DNA from: Spartobacteria bacterium
GTDB taxonomy: Bacteria > Verrucomicrobiota > Verrucomicrobiia > Chthoniobacterales > UBA6821
Assembly (NCBI GenBank): GCA_947466005.1
Contig: CANIBV010000084.1
Location: forward strand, 1 to 6,989
DNA: 6,989 nt
Reading direction: 5' to 3'
Part shown: piece after piece, positions 1-6,090 of the stretch
How positions within the stretch are numbered: the stretch's first letter is position 1
How the letters are laid out: each line of letters starts with the position of its first letter
Notes under the pieces: generated by a model
The model's input: only the letters and a program-made list of their open reading frames with translations
Databases searched by the model: none
What the model was told of the DNA's origin: nothing
Made by a program: the position numbers and the translations under genes

Positions 1-471
1 AACTGGCGTTGGCAGGGGGTTCCTATCTACATCCGCGCCGGCAAGAATCTCCCCGTCTCCGCCACCGAGGTCCGTGTCCAGTTCCACCGACCTCCTCAGG
101 TCGTCTTCCCGGATGAACAGGCACCGATGCATAACTATGTTCGCTTCCTCTTCTCGCCGCGCATTGAGATCGGCATCTGCATGCAGGTGAAGATCGACGG
201 TGAGCGGATGGTGGGCGAACCGATGGAACTCATGGTCGTCGACCAGCAACCGGACGAGATGACTCCCTACGAGCGCCTCATCGGTGATGCAATTCAGGGG
301 GATCAGGCTCTCTTTGCCCGACAGGATGTCGTGGAGGAAGGATGGAGGATCGTTGAGAAGATCATCGGCAACTCCGTCCCCATCCACCCTTATAAGGCCG
401 GCACTTGGGGCCCTGATGAGGTCAACGATGTCCTTCTGCCTTCGGGTGGATGGCATGGACCCAAGGTGTAA
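1..471 (+). CDS. zwf: Glucose-6-phosphate 1-dehydrogenase, C-terminal part (5' end outside window)
   Basis: This is the last 156 codons of glucose-6-phosphate dehydrogenase, the cytosolic enzyme that oxidises glucose-6-phosphate to 6-phosphogluconolactone with NADP+ (or NAD+) and opens the oxidative pentose phosphate or Entner-Doudoroff route. Frame 1 is open from the first base to the TAA at 469-471. The visible part is the family's C-terminal domain: PIYIRAGKNLP near residues 8-18 (the conserved 'P-R-GK-L' strand), TPYERLIGDAIQGD near 88-101 (the family's 'PYErLl-Da--GD' signature), LF-R and a conserved Trp near 115, and the terminal PYKAGTWGP near 131-139. Full-length proteins are about 490-510 residues, so roughly 340 residues, including the NADP-binding Rossmann domain and the catalytic His, lie upstream of the window. 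The first in-frame ATG (127) is internal and is not a start. A hairpin terminator follows 43 nt after the stop, so zwf ends its own transcript. Identity is firm; cofactor preference cannot be judged here. Confidence 0.95.
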   Translation, partial: NWRWQGVPIYIRAGKNLPVSATEVRVQFHRPPQVVFPDEQAPMHNYVRFLFSPRIEIGICMQVKIDGERMVGEPMELMVVDQQPDEMTPYERLIGDAIQGDQALFARQDVVEEGWRIVEKIIGNSVPIHPYKAGTWGPDEVNDVLLPSGGWHGPKV

Positions 472-513
472 AAACAGGCCGAAGGCTGAAGGAGTTTAGG
501 CTGAAGTATTGGG

Positions 514-545
514 AATGGCTTCGGTCTATCCGAAGCCGTTTCTCT
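514..545 (+). terminator. Intrinsic terminator downstream of zwf
   Basis: A perfect 8-bp inverted repeat, GGCTTCGG (517-524) and CCGAAGCC (530-537), encloses a 5-nt loop TCTAT. The stem can extend to 11 bp through A514-T540, A515-T539 and a T516-G538 wobble. A short T-rich run, TTTCT, follows at 539-543. It lies 43 nt past the zwf stop and 18 nt before rmuC, as expected for a Rho-independent terminator separating the two genes. The U-tract is short and broken, so termination may be incomplete. Confidence 0.75.
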
Positions 546-562
546 CATGGTAGTATCATCCG

Positions 563-1843
563 ATGAATGCCACGCTTCTCCTTCTTCTGGGGCTTTTGAT
601 CGGTTTGGGACTCGGGGTCGTGTTGGGATGGCTGCTCAAGGAATCCAAAGCCCGTTTGGAAATTGCAGCTGCTGCACTCGGTCTTGAGCAGGCCCAGTCG
701 GAAGCAAGGCGAGCAGGAGATGAGGCGATCCATGCCAAAAATGATGCCTTAAGAGCGGTTGCCGAGGCCACGGAGGCCCGTGAGGGGCAGGCTCAGCTTG
801 CAGAGTCACTCACGGCGCAGTTCCGAAATCTGGCCACGGAAATCCTTGAGGAGCGTACCAAATCCTTTTCCCAGACGAGCAGTGAAAAACTGGGTGGTCT
901 TCTCTCGCCCCTGCAGGATCAGCTTGATCGTTTTCGCAAGCGCATCGACGAGGTCCACGAATCCCACACCAAGAGCACAAGCGGTCTCCAAGAGCATCTC
1001 CGTAGCCTGGGGCAACTCAACACCCGCCTCTCCGAGGATGCCCGCAACCTGACCTCGGCTCTCAAGGGGGAATCACAGCGCCGCGGAGCTTGGGGGGAGC
1101 TCATTCTTGAACGGACGCTTGAGCTTTCCGGTCTCGAGCGGGGGCGTGAGTTCGAGTTGCAGGTCTCAACCGAAAACCGCCTAAGGCCGGATGCCGTGAT
1201 CAACCTTCCTGAGGGACGCTTCATTGTCGTCGATTCCAAGGTCTCGCTAGTCAATTACGAGCGATCCTGCAATGCCGAGGGAGAGGAGGAGCGTGCCGCT
1301 GCCTTGACGGCCCATGCCGCGGCGGTGAGGCAGCACATCAAGTCACTTTCGGAGAAGGGTTACCCAGATCTCTTTGAGGGGCGCACTCCCGAGGTGGTGA
1401 TGATGTTCCTGCCGATCGAGCCTGCCTTTGGGGCGGCACTGACGGCTGACAAAAATCTCTTTGAATTCGCCTTCTCCCACCGCGTGATCCTGGTTACCCC
1501 AAGCACCCTGCTTGCCGCTCTCCGTACCGTCACCAATGTCTGGAAGGTCGAGAAGCAGACCAAGAATGTCCTTGAGATCGCGCGCCTCGGAGGAGTCCTG
1601 CACGACAAGCTGACCGAGTTTGCCAAAGGGTTGCTTGTGGTAAAGCAGCGGCTTACCCAAGCCACAGAGGCCCATGACGATTCGATCGCCCGTCTCAAGG
1701 ATCAGAAGGGGAATATCCTTGGCACAGCCAGCCGCCTTCACGAACTGGGGGCCAAGGCGGAAAAGCAAATGCCCAAGGAGTTGGTGGCCGACCTAGTTGA
1801 TCTCTCCGATCCCCAGGTTCCCGAGGTGACTCAGATCGCATGA
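563..1843 (+). CDS. rmuC: DNA recombination protein RmuC family
   Basis: This 426-residue protein belongs to the RmuC family. E. coli RmuC limits recombination at inverted repeats, and the family carries a predicted PD-(D/E)XK nuclease-like core, though its biochemical activity is poorly defined. Residues about 4-25 form one hydrophobic N-terminal membrane helix rich in Leu and Gly. A long Ala/Glu/Arg-rich coiled coil runs from about 27 to 110. The RmuC domain then covers about 130-400, with RGAWGELILER at 174-184, RPDAVINLPEG at 208-218, VDSKVSLVNYE at 223-233 (the D-S-K of the nuclease-like core), YPDLFEG at 267-273 and VTPSTLLAALRTV at 311-323. These are the family's most conserved blocks, and length is typical. 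The ATG at 563 is the first in-frame start that includes the membrane helix; no convincing Shine-Dalgarno precedes it. It follows the zwf terminator, so its promoter should lie near 500-560, where I see only a weak TAGTAT at 551-556. Its last bases overlap the next gene (ATGA, 1840-1843). The family call is strong; the cellular role is inferred. Confidence 0.93.
   Translation: MNATLLLLLGLLIGLGLGVVLGWLLKESKARLEIAAAALGLEQAQSEARRAGDEAIHAKNDALRAVAEATEAREGQAQLAESLTAQFRNLATEILEERTKSFSQTSSEKLGGLLSPLQDQLDRFRKRIDEVHESHTKSTSGLQEHLRSLGQLNTRLSEDARNLTSALKGESQRRGAWGELILERTLELSGLERGREFELQVSTENRLRPDAVINLPEGRFIVVDSKVSLVNYERSCNAEGEEERAAALTAHAAAVRQHIKSLSEKGYPDLFEGRTPEVVMMFLPIEPAFGAALTADKNLFEFAFSHRVILVTPSTLLAALRTVTNVWKVEKQTKNVLEIARLGGVLHDKLTEFAKGLLVVKQRLTQATEAHDDSIARLKDQKGNILGTASRLHELGAKAEKQMPKELVADLVDLSDPQVPEVTQIA
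1823..1829 (+). promoter_or_regulatory. Ribosome binding site for the substrate-binding protein, inside rmuC
   Basis: GAGGTGA, a near-consensus Shine-Dalgarno, sits 10 nt before the ATG at 1840 and lies within the last codons of rmuC. With the ATGA stop/start overlap it fixes the start of the downstream lipoprotein and suggests translational coupling. Confidence 0.65.
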
Positions 1844-2637
1844 AGAGATTCCTTTCCCTTATCCTGGGTGTCGCGCTCCTCGGCGCCCTTTCCTCCTGCA
1901 AAAAGCCGCCCAAGACCTTCGGTGAGCCAGTCTTGGTAGTGGGGATGGATCTCTCCTACCCCCCCTTCGAGACAATCGATGCGCAGGGCAACCCCGCAGG
2001 CATCAGCGTGGATCTGGCCAGGGCCTTAGGGGAATCGCTTCATCATCCCGTCCAGATCGAGAACATCCCCTTCACTGGTCTGATTCCCTCGCTGCTCACC
2101 GGGAAGATCGACCTGATCCTCTCCTCGATGACCGACACGCCCGAGCGGAGGAAGACGATCGCCTTCTCCGACCCCTACCTCTCGATCGGACTGGCCGTTC
2201 TGGCGGGGAGGAGATCCGGACTCAAAGACACGCGCGATCTGGATCGGGAGGGCAGGATCATCGCCGTGCGGCAGGGAACCACCGCTCAAGTCTGGGCCAG
2301 GGATCATCTGCAACATGCCAAGGTGCTCGTGCTAGACAAGGAGTCCTCAGCCGTCATGGAGGTTGTCCAGGGGAAGGCCGATGGATTCCTCTACGATCAG
2401 ATGAGCGTCTGGAAGAACCAGCAGGAACACCCGGCTGAAACGGTTGCTTTGCTAGAACCTGTCCAGACCGAGGCCTGGGCAATCGGCCTGCGACCCGAGG
2501 ACACGGCTCCGTTGATGCAGGTGAATGACTTCATCAAGTCGTTCCGTGCCTCCGGCGGTTTTGACCGACTTGGGAGTCATTATCTCAAGGATCAGAAAGA
2601 GGCTTTCGCGAAAGCCAGAATCCCTTTTTACTTTTAA
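1840..2637 (+). CDS. ABC transporter substrate-binding lipoprotein, polar amino acid type (SBP_bac_3 family)
   Basis: This is a 265-residue solute-binding protein of the family that captures polar amino acids (GlnH, HisJ and ArtJ-like) outside the inner membrane and delivers them to an ABC permease. It begins with a lipoprotein signal: MKR, a hydrophobic stretch over residues 4-17, then lipobox LSSC with Cys20 as the lipidated residue. The mature part shows family marks in order: VGMDLSYPPFE at 34-44, GISVDLARAL at 54-63, LIPSLLTGKIDLILSSMTDT at 81-100, ERRKTIAFSDPY at 102-113 (the Arg before 'FS-PY' normally binds the ligand carboxylate), VRQGTTAQ at 143-150, and DGFLYDQ at 181-187 with the Asp that usually contacts the ligand amino group. 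Length is normal for the family. The start overlaps the rmuC stop by 4 nt and has a good ribosome binding site. No permease or ATPase gene lies next to it in the window, so it is an orphan here. The ligand is unknown; amino acid is the likeliest class. Confidence 0.9.
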   Translation: MKRFLSLILGVALLGALSSCKKPPKTFGEPVLVVGMDLSYPPFETIDAQGNPAGISVDLARALGESLHHPVQIENIPFTGLIPSLLTGKIDLILSSMTDTPERRKTIAFSDPYLSIGLAVLAGRRSGLKDTRDLDREGRIIAVRQGTTAQVWARDHLQHAKVLVLDKESSAVMEVVQGKADGFLYDQMSVWKNQQEHPAETVALLEPVQTEAWAIGLRPEDTAPLMQVNDFIKSFRASGGFDRLGSHYLKDQKEAFAKARIPFYF

Positions 2638-2657
2638 CCGTCAGAACCCATTATTTC

Positions 2658-3584
2658 ATGAAAACAGCACTTCTCTTCTCCGGTCAGGGCGCACAGGCAG
2701 TCGGCATGGGCAAGGATCTGGCCTCCGCTTACCCCGTGGCTGCCGATCTCTTCCGCGAAGCCGATGAGATCCTCGGTTATTCCCTCTCTCGGATTGCCTT
2801 TGAGGGACCTGCCGAAGAACTCACCCGCACATCGGTCTGTCAGCCTGCTCTCTACACCCATGGCCTCGCCGTACTCGCCGTCCTGCGCGAGAAATTCCCT
2901 GCTCTCATCTTTGACTCCGCGGCGGGACTCTCTCTCGGAGAATTCACCGCCCACTCGGCGGCTGGCACCTTTGACTTTGAGACCGGCCTCCGCCTTGTTG
3001 ACCAGCGTTCCCGCTTCATGCGGGAGGCCTGCGAAGCGACCGAGGGAGGGATGGCGGCCATCATCGGCGCCGATGAGCAGGGGGTGCGTGACCTCGCGGC
3101 CACTGCGGATGTCGATGTCGCCAACTTCAATAGCCCCGGTCAGATCGTAATCTCCGGAGAGAAGGCCAAGATCGCCCTCGCCGTCGGCATGGCCAAGGAG
3201 TACGGCGCCCGCAAGGCTGTTGAACTCAGCGTTGCCGGAGCATTCCACTCCCGCCTCATGGAGCCTGCTTATCAGCGCCTCAGCGCCGTGCTAGCCGAGA
3301 CACCCATCGTGATGCCAAGTGTCACTGTCGTGAGTAACGTAGATGCTCTCCCTGCAGGAACTCCCGACGCGATCCGCAAGGCTCTCGCCGATCAGGTCAC
3401 CGGATCGGTCTGCTGGACGGCCAGCATCGAATACATGATCGATCACCTCGGCATCACCCGCTTCCTCGAGCTTGGTCCGGGCGGAGTCATCGCCGGTCTC
3501 GTCGGCCGTATCCGCAAGGGCACCGAGGTAATCAGCATCTCCGATGCCGTCTCACTCGAGGCTGCGCTGACCATCCTCAAGTAA
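2658..3584 (+). CDS. fabD: Malonyl-CoA:acyl carrier protein transacylase (FabD)
   Basis: FabD moves the malonyl group from CoA to acyl carrier protein, supplying the chain extender for type II fatty acid synthesis in the cytosol. The 308-residue length is typical. Visible motifs are GQGAQ at 9-13 (oxyanion region), CQPALYTHG at 61-69, GLSLGEFTAHSA at 90-101 with the nucleophile Ser92, QRSRFM at 116-121 with Arg117 (the arginine that grips the malonyl carboxylate, so malonyl rather than acetyl specificity is expected), NFNSPGQIVISG at 157-168, AFHSRLM at 195-201 with catalytic His197, and ELGPGG at 271-276. The usual Lys in the last motif ('GPGKVL') is Gly here, a minor deviation. It starts 20 nt after the binding-protein stop; the leader CATTATTTC has no clear Shine-Dalgarno. 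None of its common partners (fabH, fabG, acpP, fabF) is adjacent in the window; a tat gene follows after 22 nt. A polyketide-synthase trans-acyltransferase would look similar, but the housekeeping context and motif set favour FabD. Confidence 0.95.
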   Translation: MKTALLFSGQGAQAVGMGKDLASAYPVAADLFREADEILGYSLSRIAFEGPAEELTRTSVCQPALYTHGLAVLAVLREKFPALIFDSAAGLSLGEFTAHSAAGTFDFETGLRLVDQRSRFMREACEATEGGMAAIIGADEQGVRDLAATADVDVANFNSPGQIVISGEKAKIALAVGMAKEYGARKAVELSVAGAFHSRLMEPAYQRLSAVLAETPIVMPSVTVVSNVDALPAGTPDAIRKALADQVTGSVCWTASIEYMIDHLGITRFLELGPGGVIAGLVGRIRKGTEVISISDAVSLEAALTILK

Positions 3585-3606
3585 GAGGTAAGAGATTCAC
3601 ACGAGC

Positions 3607-3951
3607 ATGATTTCCACTCTCGCTTTTGGAATGCCTGCCGCGCCTGAGTGGATTTTCATCGCCATTCTGGCTCTTGTCCTGCTGGGGCCAAAAAAGCTGC
3701 CTGAACTTGCTCGCGGGATTGGTAAGGCCCTCGGTGAACTTCAGAAGGCCAAGGAGGACTTCCGCCGGGAAATCAGCGGCGTTCCCCCGCTCCCTAAAAT
3801 CGAATCACCAGCAGGAAAGGTGGTGTTACAGGTCGGGCAGACGGAACCCCTTTTGACACCTACTGAAAACTTATCAGCAGTGACTGATTCCACAGAAGGT
3901 ATCACTAGGAAAAGGACCGAAGTGAAAAGGTCTACTGATTCTATCTCATAG
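3607..3951 (+). CDS. tatA: Twin-arginine translocase subunit, TatA/TatB family, with unusual tail
   Basis: This 114-residue protein matches the TatA/TatB family, inner-membrane subunits of the Tat pathway that exports folded proteins with twin-arginine signals. A short N-terminal lead (residues 1-13) precedes one membrane helix at about 14-27 that starts with PEW, the position of the conserved polar residue. The hinge LGPKKLPELARGIGKALGEL at 26-45 leads into an amphipathic helix to about residue 57. The hinge has Leu-Gly where many TatA proteins have Phe-Gly, and Glu14 at the helix start is somewhat TatB-like, so TatA and TatB cannot be separated with certainty; one bifunctional subunit is possible. 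The ATG at 3607 is chosen because the lead-in TLAFGMP resembles relatives I remember; Met9 (3631) is the alternative. Residues about 62-114 look like no conserved domain and are Ser/Thr/Glu/Lys-rich. Their DNA falls in G+C from 34/60 (3781-3840) to 27/60 (3841-3900) and 24/60 (3901-3960). The stop overlaps the convergent neighbour by 6 nt. Confidence 0.85.
   Translation: MISTLAFGMPAAPEWIFIAILALVLLGPKKLPELARGIGKALGELQKAKEDFRREISGVPPLPKIESPAGKVVLQVGQTEPLLTPTENLSAVTDSTEGITRKRTEVKRSTDSIS
3841..3951. other. Composition break at the junction of core block and accessory block
   Basis: By line counts, G+C is 34/60 at 3661-3720 and at 3781-3840, then 27/60 at 3841-3900 and 24/60 at 3901-3960, and it stays mostly low through the minus-strand genes. 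The break lies inside the 3' end of the tat gene, about 100 bp before the gene boundary. This suggests that the variable tail belongs to incoming DNA or has drifted. No transposase, tRNA gene or clear attachment site is visible here. Confidence 0.45.
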
Positions 3952-3966
3952 TAAAGCCACTGATTC
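3883..3966. repeat. Three direct copies of ACTGATTC around the convergent stop codons
   Basis: The 8-mer ACTGATTC occurs at 3883-3890, 3934-3941 and 3959-3966, three times in 84 bp. Two copies are in the tat tail and the third is just inside the convergent reductase gene. Spacing is irregular (51 and 25 bp). It could be the remnant of a junction duplication or chance; the copies are too short to decide. Confidence 0.35.
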
Positions 3967-5085
3967 GAGGTAGTTTTTCAGATAGACCGGTGTTGGTTTC
4001 GGGAAAATATGACCCGTGTTGAATGTAGAGAGGTTTCTGCAATCAAAACTCATCCTGTAAATATTTGATTGGAATTGCACGAGGGAAGGATCTCCCGCGA
4101 TCAAAGCCACAGCAGGGAAAAGACTGCGCTGGGTCATGGCAAGTTTTTTGATGTGCAGACTCCATTCCGCAGACGGAATCACTGTAACGCCGTAATTTTC
4201 CTCAGCAGCCTTCTCGATCAAACTTCGCCAAGTTATCGGTGGGAGTGGTGTGAGATGGAAGATATGGGGATTGATCGAATGGAGGAGGGAGAGTCGGATA
4301 ACAAGCTCCGCGCTCACATCGACAGGAAGATACGTCAGGGAGAAATCGAGATCAGGAGCAAGGGAACTCTTGAGCATCGCTTTAAGAAGCAGTTCGATCT
4401 GTCCCCTGGGATTACATCGACCGGTGGAGGAATCACCGAGCAGATAGGGAAGTCTAAGGATTTTGGCCGGAACTCCAGTTTCGTATGCCTTTTCACAGAG
4501 ACCTTCAGCCATCCACTTGGATTTTGCATATCCGGAATACCTACTCCTGAATCTGGGGTGAAGTCCTGCAAGCGGTTGTTCAAAAACGACTTCATCAGAG
4601 TTGTACGACGCCTCGTTGAAAACCGAGTAAGAGGAGATATAGGTCAAAGGAATGGGATGTGTTCCAGACGCCATTTCAAGAATGGTTCCCAGGCCATCAA
4701 TGTTGGATGCCTTTAGTTTTTCATAGTCACTAAAGAGTGACACATCCGCCCCCGCATGAATGATAAGATCTGTAGAATCCTGAAGCTGGTGGAAGCCATC
4801 TCCCCCGAGTCCAAGGGATGGCTTCGCCAAATCACCCGTAAGGATGGTTACCCTGCTCCAATCAACGGAAAGGCAGTATCGTTCAGCACTGGAGGCAAGT
4901 TTTTCCGTGGCATCGTGCAGGGAAGGACTCCTAATAAGACAGGTCGTCCTGGCCGCAGTGAGTTTCTGGATGAATGAGAGAAGATAAATACCGAGAAAGC
5001 CACTCGCACCAGTTAAAAAAACATTCCTCATTTTTCCAGGAAAACTGGGGGTCATATCCACGCCGTTTGGGGTGATTTTATTCAC
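3946..5085 (-). CDS. Free-standing thioester-reductase-like NAD(P)H-dependent oxidoreductase (extended SDR, NAD_binding_4/Male-sterility type)
   Basis: This 379-residue protein resembles the thioester reductase domains that end NRPSs and carboxylic acid reductases, which release a carrier-bound acyl chain as aldehyde or alcohol using NADPH. Motifs in order are TGASGFLG at 25-32 (Rossmann glycine loop), CLIR at 49-52 (Arg that favours NADP), GDL at 84-86, HAGADVS at 110-116, SNIDGLGTIL at 127-136, ISSYSVF at 150-156 (catalytic Ser/Thr region), SGYAKSKW at 184-191 (catalytic Tyr186 and Lys190), ILRLPYLLGDSSTG at 209-222 and TYLPVDVSAELV at 251-262. It has no adenylation or carrier domain, so any substrate must come on a separate carrier or CoA. 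The start is a GTG at 5085, chosen because AGAGAGG lies 5 nt upstream; ATGs at codons 11 and 19 also keep the whole Rossmann fold. It lies 18 nt after the sulfotransferase gene and is the last gene of its operon. The wider epimerase or reductase family is the fallback call; the substrate is unknown. Confidence 0.82.
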   Translation of the reverse strand: MNKITPNGVDMTPSFPGKMRNVFLTGASGFLGIYLLSFIQKLTAARTTCLIRSPSLHDATEKLASSAERYCLSVDWSRVTILTGDLAKPSLGLGGDGFHQLQDSTDLIIHAGADVSLFSDYEKLKASNIDGLGTILEMASGTHPIPLTYISSYSVFNEASYNSDEVVFEQPLAGLHPRFRSRYSGYAKSKWMAEGLCEKAYETGVPAKILRLPYLLGDSSTGRCNPRGQIELLLKAMLKSSLAPDLDFSLTYLPVDVSAELVIRLSLLHSINPHIFHLTPLPPITWRSLIEKAAEENYGVTVIPSAEWSLHIKKLAMTQRSLFPAVALIAGDPSLVQFQSNIYRMSFDCRNLSTFNTGHIFPKPTPVYLKNYLESVALL

Positions 5086-5090
5086 TCAAA

Positions 5091-5097
5091 CCTCTCT
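5091..5097 (-). promoter_or_regulatory. Ribosome binding site fixing the GTG start of the reductase gene
   Basis: On the minus strand AGAGAGG lies 5 nt before the GTG at 5085 and 7 nt after the sulfotransferase stop. The later in-frame ATGs at 5055 and 5031 have poorer upstream sequence, so this site favours the GTG start. Confidence 0.6.
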
Positions 5098-5103
5098 ACA
5101 GGT

Positions 5104-6036
5104 TTATTCATCAGGCAGGAGAGAATAATCCATGTGATCCAAGTAAAGCTGCAACCTGTCGGCATTGGCGCGGTACACACACTCGACCTCAGGAAGGATT
5201 GGAATTATTCGTGGGGAGGAGGGCCTTGTGTCTGGGAAGCCCATAGAAATTGACAAATTCAGTGTATCCATGATCCCATGCAAGGTCTCGGAGGGTGCTC
5301 TGCAGAGGTCTTCATAGCGTACGCTCACTGACCGGGTTCCAAGGAGGGAATAATGTTCGAGATAAAATAAGTAGGCCTTGCAAAGAGTATCCATCACCCT
5401 CATCAATCCTCGACCGCTGAGCAGTGAGATCTTGAAGGCCATTTTGAGTTCTGGCTTGTCATGAATCTCTGCATATGTGGCATCAATCTTGGCAAACCAT
5501 GGGTTTCGTTTCTCTAGAAGGTTCCTCCAGACGCGAATCTGCGAATTGAACACATGCAGGGGGTGCCGGTGGATAAAAATAAACCGGGACCTGGGAAAGG
5601 TTTCTGAAATGCGGACAAACCCATCGTAAAAATCATTGGGGTTTTTTAGGAGGATGAGTTTTTCCGAGGATGAAATCGTGCGTTTGATTGCACAAAGAGA
5701 TTTCAAAGGTTCGAAATCTGTATTCGAAATCGGCTCTGAGTTATAGATATTAAAGGGGCTCCTACTGAGGAGGTATCCATACTCCTCTGCTTGGAGCGGC
5801 CCGATGGGCACCTGGTCAAAACCCCTAGTTTCACCGAAATGCTCGATTTCTTGCTGAAGTCGCTGAATCGATTCGGCAGTGAGACCAGCCTCATGGTTTG
5901 TGAGCAACCGGGGAAACTCCGCAATATCGTAATAGGAGATGAAGTCAAAGGCGCCGGTGTCTGCCAGAACCTGATGAAGGTAAGTGGTTCCTGACCTGTG
6001 GGGCCCTAGAAGAAAAACGAGCTGATCAGAAAGCAT
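5104..6036 (-). CDS. PAPS-dependent sulfotransferase family protein (Sulfotransfer_3-like)
   Basis: This 310-residue cytosolic-type protein (no signal peptide or membrane segment seen) should transfer a sulfuryl group from 3'-phosphoadenosine 5'-phosphosulfate to a hydroxyl or amine of a small molecule or lipid. GPHRSGTTYLHQVL at 11-24 is the 5'-phosphosulfate-binding loop. LILLKNPNDFYDGF at 127-140 corresponds to the family's 'LKSP' strand, and FPRSRFIFIHRHPLHVFNSQ at 147-166 is the 3'-phosphate-binding region with Arg151, Arg157 and Ser165. VRYEDL at 239-244 is a further conserved block. The middle (about 45-110) and the C-terminus are not recognisable and probably hold the acceptor site, so the acceptor cannot be predicted. 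Length is usual for bacterial members. The ATG at 6036 is the only plausible start, since the frame runs back without ATG, GTG or TTG to the P450 stop; the preceding GGGA is a weak ribosome site. It sits between the P450 and the reductase in one direction, so sulfation of the P450's product is an attractive inference. Confidence 0.87.
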   Translation of the reverse strand: MLSDQLVFLLGPHRSGTTYLHQVLADTGAFDFISYYDIAEFPRLLTNHEAGLTAESIQRLQQEIEHFGETRGFDQVPIGPLQAEEYGYLLSRSPFNIYNSEPISNTDFEPLKSLCAIKRTISSSEKLILLKNPNDFYDGFVRISETFPRSRFIFIHRHPLHVFNSQIRVWRNLLEKRNPWFAKIDATYAEIHDKPELKMAFKISLLSGRGLMRVMDTLCKAYLFYLEHYSLLGTRSVSVRYEDLCRAPSETLHGIMDTLNLSISMGFPDTRPSSPRIIPILPEVECVYRANADRLQLYLDHMDYSLLPDE

Positions 6037-6090
6037 TCCCGTACTCAGAAGGTAAGCCTCATGGAAACTGCCAGATTCTGGGGGGTGGCA

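Noticed and set aside
551..556. TAGTAT as a -10 promoter element giving a near-leaderless rmuC transcript
   Set aside because: No acceptable -35 box lies 16-18 bp upstream; that region is the zwf terminator stem and loop. A single hexamer is not enough to call a promoter.
1343..1768. A 141-codon minus-strand open frame inside rmuC
   Set aside because: It is antisense to the conserved RmuC domain, has no ribosome site or recognisable domain, and is explained by high-G+C shadow frames.
2634..3248. A 204-codon minus-strand open frame opposite fabD
   Set aside because: The plus strand encodes FabD with all catalytic residues; the antisense frame shows no family motif.
3909..3932. Weak inverted repeat GACC/GGTC as a bidirectional terminator between the convergent genes
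   Set aside because: The stem is only 4-5 bp with a long loop and no T-run on either strand.
4069..4716. A 215-codon plus-strand open frame inside the reductase gene
   Set aside because: It lies wholly antisense to a gene with clear SDR motifs, its translation has no recognisable domain, and its composition looks like a mirrored coding frame.
6046..6063. Five-codon minus-strand mini-ORF (ATG AGG CTT ACC TTC TGA) in the gap before the sulfotransferase
   Set aside because: It could be a leader peptide, but there is no ribosome site, no codon bias of an attenuator and no downstream hairpin.
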